Part shown: in pieces, positions 15,825 through 25,549 of the stretch
How the letters are laid out: each line of letters begins with the position of its first letter
How positions within the stretch are numbered: position 1 is the stretch's first letter
NCBI RefSeq assembly: GCF_003712195.1
Contig: NZ_RDSD01000009.1
Coordinates: 62,001 to 126,000 of the forward strand
Direction: 5' to 3'
Source of the DNA: Proteiniphilum sp. X52
GTDB lineage: Bacteria > Bacteroidota > Bacteroidia > Bacteroidales > Dysgonomonadaceae
Length of the DNA: 64,000 nt
The notes under the pieces: generated by a model
Databases searched by the model: none
What the model was told of the DNA's origin: nothing
The model's input: the letters and a program-made list of their open reading frames with translations, nothing else
Program-made: the position numbers and the translations under genes

Positions 15825-16982
15825 TTAAGCGAGTAATGGAACCAATGTCAGTATAATGCCGCCTGCCACCACCGAGCCTATCTGGCCGCCCACATTGGCG
15901 CTGATAGCCGGCATAAGCAGATAGTTGTAAGGATCTTCTTTCTGTCCCATCTGATGGATCACACGGGCCGACATCGGGAATGCCGAAATACCACAGGCGC
16001 CTATCATCGGGTTGATTTTATTCCCCTCTTTACGGAACAGGTTCAGGAATTTTGCGAAGATCACCCCGCCAAAAGTGTCGAAAATAAAGGCGAAAAGGCC
16101 CAGGGCGATAATAATCAAGGTATCCGTGCGGATAAATCGATCAGCCGTCATCGTGCTGGCAATGGTTATGCCAAGCAGTATGGTAACCAGGCTGGAGAGT
16201 TCGTTCTGTGCCGATTGGGATAACTTATTCAATACACCGCACTCACGGATCAGGTTACCGAACATCAGGAAACCGATCAACGACAGAGAAGAGGGGGCGA
16301 TGATGCCCGCGGCAATGGTAATTACAATGGGGAAGGCAATAAGCGCTTTTTTCGATATTCTCTTATTATTGCGGTTGGCAGACGACATTCTTATCAGCCG
16401 TTCCTTGCGTGAAGTCAGCAAGCGGATAACCGGCGGTTGAATAATAGGTACGAGCGCCATGTAGGAATAAGCTGCCACAGAGATGGGCCCCAGCAGGTTG
16501 GGTGCAAAACGGGAAGCCACCACGATGGAGGTAGGCCCGTCGGCTGCGCCTATGATGCCAATGGATGCTGCTTCGCGGATATCATAGCCCAGTAGTGTGG
16601 CAAACATCATTGTGAAGAAGATACCGAATTGTGCAGCCGCGCCGAACAGTAGCAGCGATGGATTTCTGAATAGCGGTGAGAAATCGATCATAGCCCCGAT
16701 GGCGATAAATATCAGTAATGGGAAGATTTCGGTAGCAATGCCGGCATCGAAGAAGACATTGAGAACACCTTCTACAGCCTGTCCTGTCGCGGGATCGATT
16801 TGTGTGAGCGCCGAAGAGAGAGGAATATTCACTAAAATAGCGCCAAACCCCATCGGCAGCAATAGTGTTGGCTCGTAATTCTTGGCGATAGCGAGATAAA
16901 TCAGAATAAGTCCCACGCCAATCATCACCAGATGTTGCCAGGTCATACCGGCTATTGCCGGTAACAGTTCTTCTAAGCCCAT
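15825..16982 (-). CDS. Sodium-pump decarboxylase beta subunit, paralog 1 (OadB/MmdB type)
   Basis: A 385-residue membrane protein of the family that couples decarboxylation of carboxybiotin to sodium export. The conserved ion-site motif GAADGPTSIVVASR is present, as is the C-terminal NPMIGACGISAFP block. It is the more divergent of two adjacent paralogs: the final segment SANVGGQIGSVVAGG differs from the canonical GPNVAGVIGSAVAAG seen in the neighbour. A 28-base hairpin with an upstream 13-bp duplication separates it from paralog 2. The 58-residue gamma-like gene follows at once. It may serve a different decarboxylase or give a second form of the pump. Confidence 0.88.
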   Translation of the reverse strand: MGLEELLPAIAGMTWQHLVMIGVGLILIYLAIAKNYEPTLLLPMGFGAILVNIPLSSALTQIDPATGQAVEGVLNVFFDAGIATEIFPLLIFIAIGAMIDFSPLFRNPSLLLFGAAAQFGIFFTMMFATLLGYDIREAASIGIIGAADGPTSIVVASRFAPNLLGPISVAAYSYMALVPIIQPPVIRLLTSRKERLIRMSSANRNNKRISKKALIAFPIVITIAAGIIAPSSLSLIGFLMFGNLIRECGVLNKLSQSAQNELSSLVTILLGITIASTMTADRFIRTDTLIIIALGLFAFIFDTFGGVIFAKFLNLFRKEGNKINPMIGACGISAFPMSARVIHQMGQKEDPYNYLLMPAISANVGGQIGSVVAGGIILTLVPLLA

Positions 16983-17021
16983 AAAATTCCAAATTTTATT
17001 TTGTGTACGGTTACTCCGTTG

Positions 17022-17047
17022 TATACAAAGAGGCTATACAAAGAGGC
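17022..17047. repeat. Two-copy 13-bp direct repeat
   Basis: TATACAAAGAGGC occurs twice back to back (17022-17034 and 17035-17047), ending in the left arm of the hairpin that lies between the two beta-subunit genes. Confidence 0.85.
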
Positions 17048-17068
17048 GAGACTTTTGCCCCGCCTCTT
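17041..17068 (-). terminator. Intergenic hairpin, possible attenuator between the two beta-subunit genes
   Basis: AAGAGGCG pairs with CGCCTCTT around a 12-base loop. There is no strong T run on the minus strand, so partial termination or mRNA processing is more likely than a full stop. Confidence 0.45.
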
Positions 17069-17089
17069 GATATGACAGATAATCTTTTC

Positions 17090-18247
17090 CTAGTACAAGA
17101 ATCCCAGTAGGATACCGGCGGCCACTGCCGAGCCGATCACGCCGGCTACATTGGGTCCCATGGCATGCATCAGCAGATAGTTGCTGGGGTCATATTCCAT
17201 ACCCACATGTTGTGAGATACGGGCAGAATCAGGTACCGCTGAAACTCCCGAATTTCCAATCAGCGGATTGATCTTCTTACCCTTGGCTAAGAAGATATTC
17301 ATGAATTTCACAAAGAGTATCCCGGTGACAGTGGCCACTATAAAGGAAAGGGCGCCAATACCGAATACTTTTAAAGACTCCCAGCGGATGAACGTGGTGG
17401 CTTGCGTGGAAGCGCCTACGGTAAGTCCCAACAGAATGGTGATTGTGTCAATCAGTGGTCCACGTGCCGTTTCTGCGAGGCGACGGGTTACTCCTGATTC
17501 TTTCAGCAGATTACCGAAGAAAAGCATCCCCAACAGGGCCAGGCCGGAGGGTACCAAAAATGCGGTAAGCAGTAGTCCCATGATAGGGAACAAAATCTTC
17601 TCTGTTTGCGATACCACCCGTGGCGTTTTCATTTTGATAACCCGTTCATTCTTTGTTGTCAGCATCCGCATAAAAGGAGGCTGTATCACAGGCACCAATG
17701 CCATGTAGGAGTAAGCCGAGATGGCTATGGCTCCCAGCAGGTGAGGGGCCAGCTTGGATGAGAGGAATATAGCTGTCGGGCCATCCGCGCCGCCAATGAT
17801 GCCGATTGCCCCTGCTTCGTTGGGCGCGAAACCCCACATGGTTGCGATGATGTATGCGGCAAAAATACCGAACTGGGCTGCCGCGCCGATCAAGATCAAC
17901 TTGGGATTCGCTATCAAGGAGGAAAAATCTGTCATGGCTCCGATGCCGAGGAAGATCAACGGGGGGTACCATCCTTGCACCACACCCTGGTACAGGATAT
18001 TGAATACCGATCCTTCTTCGTAAATCCCTATCTGCATATTGGCTGCTTCATTGAAAGGGATATTCCCGATAAGGATACCGAAACCGATCGGGATCAACAG
18101 GAGAGGCTCAAACTCTTTCTTGATAGCCAGATAGATGAAGAATAACCCCACGAGGATCATTACGATATGCCCCGGTTCAGCATTGGCAAATCCGGTAAAG
18201 TTCCAGAATGTAGCTAAATTGTCTGCTATAGATAATAGACTGTTCAT
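17090..18247 (-). CDS. mmdB: Methylmalonyl-CoA decarboxylase beta subunit (OadB/MmdB type), paralog 2
   Basis: A 385-residue integral membrane sodium pump subunit. It carries IGGADGPTAIFLSSKLAP with the conserved Asp, SAYSYMALVPVIQPP, and the canonical end NPLIGNSGVSAVPDSAR ... MGPNVAGVIGSAVAAG. It decarboxylates the biotin carrier's carboxybiotin and exports sodium. It begins 15 bases after the biotin-carrier stop, and the whole set mmdA, gamma, carrier, beta forms an operon. This paralog matches the family consensus better than its neighbour, so it is probably the main subunit. Confidence 0.92.
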   Translation of the reverse strand: MNSLLSIADNLATFWNFTGFANAEPGHIVMILVGLFFIYLAIKKEFEPLLLIPIGFGILIGNIPFNEAANMQIGIYEEGSVFNILYQGVVQGWYPPLIFLGIGAMTDFSSLIANPKLILIGAAAQFGIFAAYIIATMWGFAPNEAGAIGIIGGADGPTAIFLSSKLAPHLLGAIAISAYSYMALVPVIQPPFMRMLTTKNERVIKMKTPRVVSQTEKILFPIMGLLLTAFLVPSGLALLGMLFFGNLLKESGVTRRLAETARGPLIDTITILLGLTVGASTQATTFIRWESLKVFGIGALSFIVATVTGILFVKFMNIFLAKGKKINPLIGNSGVSAVPDSARISQHVGMEYDPSNYLLMHAMGPNVAGVIGSAVAAGILLGFLY

Positions 18248-18262
18248 GTTATTTTCCGGGTT

Positions 18263-18706
18263 TTATTCAATGACAACAAGATCAGTTCCTTCAAGTACCG
18301 AGTCTCCTTTTTGGATAAGAATTTCCGTTACTTTTCCGTTGCCGTTGGCAAGGATATTGTTCTCCATCTTCATAGCCTCAAGGATCATCAGTGTTTGTCC
18401 TTTCTTTACCGTATCCCCTATCTTGCAATGAATATCCAATATGACACCGGGAAGCGGAGATTGAATGGTGTTCTTTCCGGTGGAACCGGCAGGTTTTGTT
18501 ACAAGCGGGGTAGATGTGCTTTGTGGAGTGGGTCCCGCCGCGGAGGTGGGCTGACGCTGTACTACTGGTTTCGGTTTTTTTGATTTGGGTGCCAGCTCAA
18601 CCGTGTAGGGAGTGCCGTTCACTTCAAGTTCCACAAGCTCGCTGTCAGACTTGGTGACCACCACCCTGTAGGGAGCTCCGTTGATTTTATAATTAAACTC
18701 TTTCAT
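18263..18706 (-). CDS. mmdC: Biotin carboxyl carrier subunit of the decarboxylase
   Basis: A 147-residue carrier protein. The C-terminal biotinyl domain holds the biotin attachment lysine in EAMKMENN near residue 114. It is preceded by a Pro/Thr/Ser-rich flexible linker at about residues 42-78 and an N-terminal domain common to Bacteroidetes carriers. It shuttles the carboxyl group from the MmdA carboxyltransferase to the membrane beta subunit. It lies between the gamma and beta genes, spaced 59 and 15 bases. Confidence 0.93.
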   Translation of the reverse strand: MKEFNYKINGAPYRVVVTKSDSELVELEVNGTPYTVELAPKSKKPKPVVQRQPTSAAGPTPQSTSTPLVTKPAGSTGKNTIQSPLPGVILDIHCKIGDTVKKGQTLMILEAMKMENNILANGNGKVTEILIQKGDSVLEGTDLVVIE

Positions 18707-18765
18707 ATGATTGTTTTATTTTTTTCTTTTGGTATATAGTATATCAGAACCACTTAGTCTTCGCT

Positions 18766-19671
18766 CTACTTCGGTAAATGCCTTAATGTCTGAAGTTTGG
18801 AGCTCCAAGGAGAATAGTTCCTCTTCACATACTGGATAGTGAGAATGGTAGATTCTATATCGTGCTGATCCTCTTTTAGCTCGTGAATAGCCGCCGAAAT
18901 TGCAGCCAATACTTCTCCCGATAAATGGGTATAACTTCTCACGGCCGAGAGTGAACCGCTTTTGGCCACCTTCCTTTGTGACATTCGTTGCGCTAAAATG
19001 CCTGTATAGTTGAAGATGAGATAAAGTATAAGTAACGCAGTAAATACCACGAACATAGAAGTGAGAGTCATGACTCCTCCCCACGGGTCATCTTTCCGCA
19101 AGGTGACTATTTTGGGGTTCTCTTCCAGAATAGCGTTATTGCTGCTGGGAGTTACCCTTTCAAGGTGGGTGGCAAAACTATTACCTTCTTCATCGTATTT
19201 TACACCATCCTGTGGATATCCATAGGTCTGGTCAGCTAAAATTCCGGCAGGAATCACGATTTCGTCCAGTAATGTCTTCCCGTCGTTATCATAGAGCGCG
19301 ATGTAATTCTCTTTGGTTGGGTCGAGTTTGAAACTCACATGAAATGTCCCGTTGAAAGGATTATCGTCTGCCCAAAACAACGCATGCTGATGGGGAGGTA
19401 TCCTGGTGAGGACATCCCCTCGGGGGATGGGATATTTTTTCGGATTATTGCGGTCGTTGGTGAGGTATCGTCCTCCCAAATCCTGCGTTTTTGCCGTATT
19501 GTTGTATATCTCAATCCACCCGTTCCGTTGTCCATAATCATCCACATAGCTGCTCTCGTTGAGAACCATGACCTCGTTAATGACCCAGGCCGGATTTCTC
19601 AGTTTGGAACTACATCCGGAGAACAACAGCGCTACGATGAAAAGAAATAATGTGATTGTATAATTTCTCAT
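18766..19671 (-). CDS. Lipoprotein with lamin-tail domain fused to an OadG-type gamma subunit
   Basis: A 301-residue protein starting at the ATG giving MRNYTITLFLF; the upstream extension is translated spacer. A lipoprotein signal ends at FSGCSS. Residues 30-170 resemble a lamin-tail (LTD) beta-sandwich: VINEVMVLNESSYVDDYG, then GWIEIYNNT. A transmembrane helix follows at about 210-232 (MTLTSMFVVFTALLILYLIF), then a cytoplasmic tail like sodium-pump gamma subunits. This fusion occurs in the same operon position in other Bacteroidales. The gamma part anchors the carboxyltransferase to the pump; the role of the external lamin-tail domain is unknown. Confidence 0.8.
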   Translation of the reverse strand: MRNYTITLFLFIVALLFSGCSSKLRNPAWVINEVMVLNESSYVDDYGQRNGWIEIYNNTAKTQDLGGRYLTNDRNNPKKYPIPRGDVLTRIPPHQHALFWADDNPFNGTFHVSFKLDPTKENYIALYDNDGKTLLDEIVIPAGILADQTYGYPQDGVKYDEEGNSFATHLERVTPSSNNAILEENPKIVTLRKDDPWGGVMTLTSMFVVFTALLILYLIFNYTGILAQRMSQRKVAKSGSLSAVRSYTHLSGEVLAAISAAIHELKEDQHDIESTILTIQYVKRNYSPWSSKLQTLRHLPK

Positions 19672-19684
19672 ATTCAACTGCTTT

Positions 19685-21247
19685 TTAAAGAGGTAGATTG
19701 TCGTGCTTTTTGGGCGGATTCTGCAATTTCTTGGTCTGCAGTTGGTGCAATGCGCGAATAACACGGAAACGGGTGTTGCGTGGCTCAATCACATCGTCGA
19801 TATATCCGTATCGCGCGGCTACATAGGGGTTGGTGAAGAGATCGTTATACTCTTTCTTCTTCTCTTCTTTTACCGCGGTCATTTTTTCCGGATCTTTTTC
19901 GGCCGCAATCTCCTTGCTGTAAAGCACCTCAACCGCTCCGTCGGCTCCCATAACAGCGATCTCCGCGGTAGGCCATGCGTAGTTGATATCGCCGCGGAGT
20001 TGTTTACAACTCATCACTATATGCGCCCCACCATAAGATTTACGTAATGTGACGGTTATTTTCGGTACGGTAGCTTCACCATAAGCATACAACAATTTGG
20101 CACCGTGGGTGATTACTCCACCGTATTCCTGTCCTGTTCCGGGAAGGAAGCCCGGAACATCCACCAATGAGACGATAGGTATATTGAAAGCGTCGCAGAA
20201 ACGGACAAAACGGGCTGCCTTGCGCGAAGCATTGATATCGAGCACACCGGCAATGAATTTAGGCTGGTTGGCGACAATGCCGACCGATTGGCCGTTGAAA
20301 CGGGCAAACCCCACAATGATATTTTTGGCATAATCGGCATGTACTTCCAGGAACTCTCCCTTGTCGATGATGGCACCGATCACTTCATACATGTCGTAGG
20401 GTTTGTTCGGGCTGTCGGGGATGATATCGTTGAGTGCGTCATCCAGCCTGTCGATGGGATCATCATTGGGCTGCAGAGGCGCTTCTTCCATATTGTTCTG
20501 TGGAATGAAACTGAGCAGTTGGCGGATCAGTTTCAACCCGTCCTCTTCGGTTTGTACCTGGAATTGGGAAACTCCCGATTTGGAAGAGTGTACTGTGGCT
20601 CCTCCCAGCTGTTCCTGCGTGACATCTTCGCCTGTCACGGTTTTTACCACCTTCGGGCCGGTGAGGAACATATACGAGGTTCCCTGGGTCATGATGATGA
20701 AATCGGTAAGGGCGGGAGAGTAAACCGCTCCTCCGGCACAGGGGCCGAAAATACCTGAAATCTGGGGAATAACCCCTGATGCGAGGATGTTACGCTGGAA
20801 TATCTCGGCATAGCCACCCAACGCATTGATACCTTCCTGAATGCGTGCACCCCCCGAGTCATTGATGCCAATAACAGGGGCGCCCATTTTCAGCGCCTGA
20901 TCCATTACTTTACAGATCTTTTGCGCATGCATTTCCGACAGGGATCCTCCGGATACGGTGAAATCCTGAGCGAATACATATACAAGCCGCCCGTAGATAG
21001 TTCCGTAGCCTGTTACCACTCCGTCTCCCAGGAATTTGGTTTTTTCCATTCCGAAGTTGTGGCAACGATGTTCCACGAACATGTCGAATTCCTCAAAACT
21101 TCCTTCATCCAGAAGCATGGCGAGTCTTTCGCGTGCCGTGTATTTTCCTTTGAGGTGTTGCGCTTCGATTCTTTTTTCGCCACCTCCTAAACGAGCTTTT
21201 TCGCGTAATTGAATAAGCTCTTTTACTTTTTCGAGTTGGTTGCTCAT
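19685..21247 (-). CDS. mmdA: Methylmalonyl-CoA decarboxylase alpha subunit (carboxyltransferase)
   Basis: A 520-residue acyl-CoA carboxyltransferase. It moves CO2 from methylmalonyl-CoA to the biotin carrier and yields propionyl-CoA. The start is the ATG giving [20 protein letters not shown]; the longer frame runs into spacer. Two crotonase-like halves are visible, with [29 protein letters not shown] and [14 protein letters not shown]. It heads the decarboxylase gene set, 13 bases before the gamma lipoprotein. The 211-base gap to mce upstream shows no clear further gene. Confidence 0.94.
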   Translation of the reverse strand: MSNQLEKVKELIQLREKARLGGGEKRIEAQHLKGKYTARERLAMLLDEGSFEEFDMFVEHRCHNFGMEKTKFLGDGVVTGYGTIYGRLVYVFAQDFTVSGGSLSEMHAQKICKVMDQALKMGAPVIGINDSGGARIQEGINALGGYAEIFQRNILASGVIPQISGIFGPCAGGAVYSPALTDFIIMTQGTSYMFLTGPKVVKTVTGEDVTQEQLGGATVHSSKSGVSQFQVQTEEDGLKLIRQLLSFIPQNNMEEAPLQPNDDPIDRLDDALNDIIPDSPNKPYDMYEVIGAIIDKGEFLEVHADYAKNIIVGFARFNGQSVGIVANQPKFIAGVLDINASRKAARFVRFCDAFNIPIVSLVDVPGFLPGTGQEYGGVITHGAKLLYAYGEATVPKITVTLRKSYGGAHIVMSCKQLRGDINYAWPTAEIAVMGADGAVEVLYSKEIAAEKDPEKMTAVKEEKKKEYNDLFTNPYVAARYGYIDDVIEPRNTRFRVIRALHQLQTKKLQNPPKKHDNLPL

Positions 21248-21458
21248 ATAAAAATTTGTATTTAAAACGAAATAGGTTTTTGCAACGGCTTTTGCTTGAC
21301 CAAAATTCAAACAAGTTTGTTTTTTGTTTCGGTTCATAATCAACGCCTCTTGTTATTGAGGGCAAATGACCAATGTCTTTTGAGTCCTGTTGCTTTACTA
21401 TATTGTTTGGTGTGAGAATTTTTCTAAATGATGGTGTTGGAAAAGAAGTTTCTCCGCA

Positions 21459-21866
21459 TTATTCGGGATGTTGGCATAGTTCGGTGAGAACGCCACCGGT
21501 AGATTTGGGATGTAAGAATGCGATACGCAACCCTTCAGCACCTCCGCGCGCTTCCTTGTCAATCAACCGTACTCCTTTATTTTCCATCTCTTTTAAAGCC
21601 TCATTTACATTTTCCGTGGCATAGGCTATATGATGTATTCCTTCGCCCCTTTTTTCAATGAATTTGGCAATAGTGCTTTCCTCATCGGTCGGCTCCAACA
21701 ATTCGATTTTGGTTTGTCCTACCATGAAAAACGCAGTTTTAACTTTTTGATCTTCTACACTCTCAATGTTATAGCATTTCAGCCCCAAAATCCCTTCATA
21801 ATAAGGAAGTTGCTCTTGAATACTCTTCACGGCTATCCCGATGTGCTCGATGTGTGTAATCTTCAT
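21459..21866 (-). CDS. mce: Methylmalonyl-CoA epimerase
   Basis: A 135-residue vicinal-oxygen-chelate enzyme that interconverts the R and S forms of methylmalonyl-CoA, linking the mutase product to the decarboxylase. Metal-binding residues are in THIEHIGIAVKS near residue 7, ELLEPTDEES near 55, and GIHHIAYATENV near 78. The Glu near the C-terminus lies in GGVLTELCQ. It is immediately upstream of mmdA on the same strand. An exact TACATTTG box lies at 21903-21910 on the minus strand, but without a well-spaced TTG. Confidence 0.94.
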   Translation of the reverse strand: MKITHIEHIGIAVKSIQEQLPYYEGILGLKCYNIESVEDQKVKTAFFMVGQTKIELLEPTDEESTIAKFIEKRGEGIHHIAYATENVNEALKEMENKGVRLIDKEARGGAEGLRIAFLHPKSTGGVLTELCQHPE

Positions 21867-21979
21867 ATTATTATAATCTTATGATATTTCAGAGTTTGAC
21901 TGCAAATGTACGTCTTTCATTCATAAAAAAGAATAAAAAGCGGATATTTCTTTTGAAGATAGCGAGAAAGGCGTAATCG

Positions 21980-22963
21980 TCAGATAGAGGAGATACGTAA
22001 TACCTCCAGCATTTCGCGGCTGATCTCCCTGTCTTTCTTGATTGCCCTTTTGAATGGAACATATACGATCTCATTTTCCCGGATACCGATCATCACGTTA
22101 CGTTGATATTCCATTAATGCCTGTATGGCCGCAACCCCCATGCGGCTCGCAAGGATACGGTCCTGGGCGGTAGGAGAGCCGCCGCGCTGCAGGTGGCCAA
22201 GTATGGACACGCGCACGTCGTATTGCGGATACTCTGTTTTTACCCGTTCCGCCAATTTGATGGCTCCTCCGGTCACTTCGCTTTCGGTGACAAGCACCAT
22301 GCTGCTGTTTTTTGATTTTCGGAAACCCTGTTCAATGAGTTCGGCCAACTGGTCTTTTTCTATACTTATTTCGGGGATGATCGCCGCTTCGGCTCCAGAG
22401 GCAATGGCACTGTTGAGCGCCAGGTAACCGCAATTGCGCCCCATCACCTCTATGAAGAACAGACGCTCATGTGAAGTGGCTGTATCCCGTATTTTGTCCA
22501 TCGATTGCATGATGGTGTTCAGTGCCGTGTCGTATCCGATAGTTGTGTCGGTACCGTTCAGGTCATTGTCAATAGTGCCGGGAAGCCCTACCACCGGTAT
22601 GTTATATTCATTGGCGAAAATAGCGGCACCGGTGAGAGAGCCGTCGCCCCCAATCACAACTAACGCCTCGATGCCATGTTTCTGCATGTTTTCGTATGCC
22701 ATCCTTCGCCCCTCTTGGGTCATGAAATCTTCCGAGCGGGCTGTTTTCAGCATGGTGCCTCCTTGCTGAATGATATTACTCACACTATTGGTTTTGAACT
22801 CCACAATCTCGTCTGAGATCAATCCTCTATATCCTCTGTAAATCCCATACACTTTCATGTTATTGAATATCCCGGCACGTGTTACCGCACGAATGGCCGC
22901 ATTCATGCCGGGCGCGTCTCCTCCGGAAGTGAGGACACCTACACTTTTTATATTAGAGTCCAT
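21980..22963 (-). CDS. pfkA: ATP-dependent 6-phosphofructokinase
   Basis: A 327-residue glycolytic enzyme. It shows [18 protein letters not shown] at the N-terminus, GGDGSLTGA near residue 105 with the ATP-type GGDGS signature, and [18 protein letters not shown] with the catalytic Asp. [13 protein letters not shown] follows near residue 165. The promoter at 23041-23071 starts inside the ispH terminator tail, so the gene has its own transcript. Confidence 0.95.
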   Translation of the reverse strand: MDSNIKSVGVLTSGGDAPGMNAAIRAVTRAGIFNNMKVYGIYRGYRGLISDEIVEFKTNSVSNIIQQGGTMLKTARSEDFMTQEGRRMAYENMQKHGIEALVVIGGDGSLTGAAIFANEYNIPVVGLPGTIDNDLNGTDTTIGYDTALNTIMQSMDKIRDTATSHERLFFIEVMGRNCGYLALNSAIASGAEAAIIPEISIEKDQLAELIEQGFRKSKNSSMVLVTESEVTGGAIKLAERVKTEYPQYDVRVSILGHLQRGGSPTAQDRILASRMGVAAIQALMEYQRNVMIGIRENEIVYVPFKRAIKKDREISREMLEVLRISSI

Positions 22964-23040
22964 AGTTGAAATGTTAGTCTTTGAAGATTTCGCCGTTATT
23001 TATGTGAACTTCTTGAAAAATCCTGTTAAATAACGAAACG

Positions 23041-23071
23041 CAAAGATAGATTTTTTTAATGATGCATACAA
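23041..23071 (-). promoter_or_regulatory. Predicted pfkA promoter
   Basis: Minus-strand TTG (23069-23071), 20 bases, TATCTTTG (23041-23048): an exact match. The TTG is the end of the T-run of the ispH terminator. Confidence 0.75.
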
Positions 23072-23098
23072 AAAAAGCTGCTTAAAAAGCAGCTTTTT
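23071..23098 (-). terminator. ispH terminator built from the gene's last codons
   Basis: AAAAAGCTGCTT pairs with AAGCAGCTTTTT. One arm encodes the last residues of IspH (KAAF), and the stop codon lies in the loop region. A T-run follows on the minus strand. Confidence 0.85.
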
Positions 23099-23975
23099 CG
23101 ACTTGCATCCGGGGTTGTAGTTTAGCGATGTTCTCAGCTACAGCCTCCATTTGCCACATAGGCGTGGAAGTTGCCCCGCAAATACCTATGCTGATATCTT
23201 CTTTCAGAAGAGAGGGGTCGATCTCATCGGGATGGTGAATCAGGTATGAGTTGGGATTTTTTTTCTTACATTCCGCAAACAGGACTTTACCGTTGGAACT
23301 CTTCTCCCCGGCAATGAAGAAGATGAGGTCATGATTTTCGGCGAACTCCTGTATGTTGGGAACCCGATTCGACACCTGCCGGCAGATGGTGTCGTAGAAT
23401 TCAAATTTAGCGTCGCCCCGCATGCGGGATTTGATCAGTTCCCCCACTTCACGAAAACCTTCAAGCGACTTGGTGGTTTGAGAAAACAGGCTGATGTCTT
23501 TTGTGAAGTCCAGCTTGTCTATCTCCTCTTTGCTCTCGATCACAATGGCCGATTCATCAGTCTGCCCGAGCAGTCCGTTCACCTCCGCATGTCCCTTTTT
23601 GCCGAAAATGACCACCTGCGCGTCGTCGTTTTCCGCATGGGTGTATTTTTTCTTGATCCGTTTCTGCAATCCCAGCACTACGGGACAAGAAGCATCAATC
23701 AACTCGATATTGTTTTGTTTGGCTATTTCATAAGTGCTGGGCGGTTCGCCGTGCGCGCGGAGCAGTACCCGCACGTTCTTTAATTCCCTGAACTGCTCAT
23801 GATTGATGGTGATTAACCCCATCTTTTCGAGACGTTCTACTTCTATGTTGTTGTGTACGATGTCACCCAGGCAATAGAGGGTGCCTCCTTTTTTGAGCTC
23901 CTCTTCCGCCCTGATAATAGCTTTTTCCACACCGAAACAGCAACCGGAGTGCCTGTCTATTTCAATTTTGATCAT
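23082..23975 (-). CDS. ispH: 4-hydroxy-3-methylbut-2-enyl diphosphate reductase
   Basis: A 297-residue iron-sulfur enzyme, last step of the MEP isoprenoid pathway. The start is the ATG giving MIKIEIDRHSGCCFGVEKAI; the longer frame overlaps cmk further and adds unrelated residues. Cluster cysteines are in GCCFGV, DASCPVV and SIGICGATSTP. Other motifs are IVHNNIEVERLE and RAHGEPP. The start overlaps the end of cmk by 14 bases, so the two are probably translationally coupled. The 3' end is part of its own terminator. Confidence 0.94.
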   Translation of the reverse strand: MIKIEIDRHSGCCFGVEKAIIRAEEELKKGGTLYCLGDIVHNNIEVERLEKMGLITINHEQFRELKNVRVLLRAHGEPPSTYEIAKQNNIELIDASCPVVLGLQKRIKKKYTHAENDDAQVVIFGKKGHAEVNGLLGQTDESAIVIESKEEIDKLDFTKDISLFSQTTKSLEGFREVGELIKSRMRGDAKFEFYDTICRQVSNRVPNIQEFAENHDLIFFIAGEKSSNGKVLFAECKKKNPNSYLIHHPDEIDPSLLKEDISIGICGATSTPMWQMEAVAENIAKLQPRMQVEKAAF

Positions 23976-24669
23976 TTTTCGCCATAATTCTGTTAAACAT
24001 ATCCAAAGCCCATTGCAATTGTCCCTCGATATCCACGTGTGTATTGTCGAGCTCAATGGCATCATCGGCTTTACGTAGCGGACTTTCGGCCCGGGTAGTG
24101 TCACGCAGGTCGCGTTCCTTCACATTGGCCAATATATCTTCATAAGCCGGAGGGTTGATCCCTTTGGCTTTCATCTCATCAAAACGGCGTTGCGCCCGTA
24201 TTTCAGGCGGGGCGGTGATGAAGAGTTTCAACTCGGCATCCGGAAAAACGACCGTGCCGATATCGCGACCGTCCATCACGACCCCCTTCTTTTTGCCCAT
24301 CTCCTGCTGCTGGCGAACCAGTTCTTTTCGTACAAAACCGAGCGTGCTTACCCGGCTGGCGCCGTTCGCCACTTCTAAAGTACGAATGTCATCTTCCACG
24401 TTTTCCCCGTTCAGGTAAGTATCCTGGCTGCCCTGTGTGTTGGGAGCAAAGGTTATCTTTATCTCTGAAACATGCGCGCGAAGCGCTTCCTCGTCCATCC
24501 TTGTCTCGGTGATCCACCCTTTCCTGATGGCGTACAGTGCGACAGCACGATACATGGCTCCACTGTCGATATAGGTATAACCCAATTTTCCGGCCAAGTC
24601 TTTGGCCATTGTACTTTTGCCGCACGAGGAAAAACCGTCGATGGCAATATTAATCTTTTTTGCGTGCAT
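23962..24669 (-). CDS. cmk: Cytidylate kinase
   Basis: A 235-residue enzyme that phosphorylates CMP and dCMP. The start is the ATG giving MHAKKINIAIDGFSSCGKST, with the P-loop at GFSSCGKST. YTYIDSGAMYRAVALYA and VVMDGRDIGTVVFPDAELK are family signatures. An upstream in-frame ATG would add 35 residues without family support. An exact TATCTTTG box lies at 24753-24760 on the minus strand. It is followed by ispH with a 14-base overlap, a pairing common in Bacteroidetes. Confidence 0.93.
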   Translation of the reverse strand: MHAKKINIAIDGFSSCGKSTMAKDLAGKLGYTYIDSGAMYRAVALYAIRKGWITETRMDEEALRAHVSEIKITFAPNTQGSQDTYLNGENVEDDIRTLEVANGASRVSTLGFVRKELVRQQQEMGKKKGVVMDGRDIGTVVFPDAELKLFITAPPEIRAQRRFDEMKAKGINPPAYEDILANVKERDLRDTTRAESPLRKADDAIELDNTHVDIEGQLQWALDMFNRIMAKNDQN

Positions 24670-24853
24670 ATCCAAATGGTCAATCTCTTTATCGGTTGTT
24701 TCCCCGCGATAACCTGCAATGGGTGAATATCCCGAATGAGATAAACAAAGTACAAAGATAGAATGTTTTTGCAAGAATGTCTTTTAACAGAAATGGGTTT
24801 AATTCATGTGCAACGTATCTCAAGCCCGATCAAGTTCGTATGGGCCTACCGGT

Positions 24854-25543
24854 TTATTCCCCGAATGCCAGCAGGTATTTGTCGATATATAGCTGTTTCT
24901 CTTTCGACTTGTATTGCTGAATATAACGCGGATGCTCCAATACTGTGATCCGGTCGAAAAGTTTCTCCTCTTTGTTCAGTTTGCGGATGAAATCGGCATT
25001 CTTTTTTCCGAGGATATATACTTCAGAAGTGTCGACTCCTATCTCGATATGTTTTTTGAGTGATGCGATCATAAACCCTTTTACCATTTCGAACAGGGAG
25101 TTGTCATCGTAATAGTTGGCGTTAAGCCAGTTGCCCTCTCTTGTTTTGCGGATGATTGCCAGCGGAAAGGGGGAATTGATGTAAAAGCGGCTGTAAAATT
25201 CATTTGCACCGCCGTAAGCCGCGATCATGTCGTATATGAACCACGAAGAAACCTCGTGGGTATGGGCCGAGTGCATGGTGATCCCACACACACTTTCCAA
25301 TCGTTTGGTGTCGGTGAAAGGTATGCCCGTCACCCCTGCTCCGTGGCGGCTGGGATTGATGCCGATGATGAATTTTCGCCTTCTCGTGTCGTTATAATAT
25401 TTGCGGTAGAAGGCTTCCATCACGAGCATCGTTTCCGGGTTTTGCAGGAAAGGGTTTAATACCTGGAATCCTTCAGGCAATTTACCGGAATAGTGTAATT
25501 GCCGGTTGAAAGTAATGATCTTATCTGCCAGATTTTCCGTCAT
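24854..25543 (-). CDS. SMUG2-type uracil-DNA glycosylase family protein (DUF4918)
   Basis: A 229-residue protein. The segment FIIGINPSRHGAGVTGIPFTD near residues 58-78 is the active-site region of the SMUG/UDG fold in the DUF4918 group. EVYILGKKNADFI near 172 and VLEHPRYIQQY near 200 supply the later conserved positions, where the HP pair takes the place of the UDG leucine-loop histidine. The predicted role is removal of uracil or related bases from DNA, but the biochemical activity of this subgroup is less well known than that of classical UDG. It ends a minus-strand run that begins with the XRE gene seven bases upstream. Confidence 0.78.
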   Translation of the reverse strand: MTENLADKIITFNRQLHYSGKLPEGFQVLNPFLQNPETMLVMEAFYRKYYNDTRRRKFIIGINPSRHGAGVTGIPFTDTKRLESVCGITMHSAHTHEVSSWFIYDMIAAYGGANEFYSRFYINSPFPLAIIRKTREGNWLNANYYDDNSLFEMVKGFMIASLKKHIEIGVDTSEVYILGKKNADFIRKLNKEEKLFDRITVLEHPRYIQQYKSKEKQLYIDKYLLAFGE

Positions 25544-25549
25544 TTTTTA

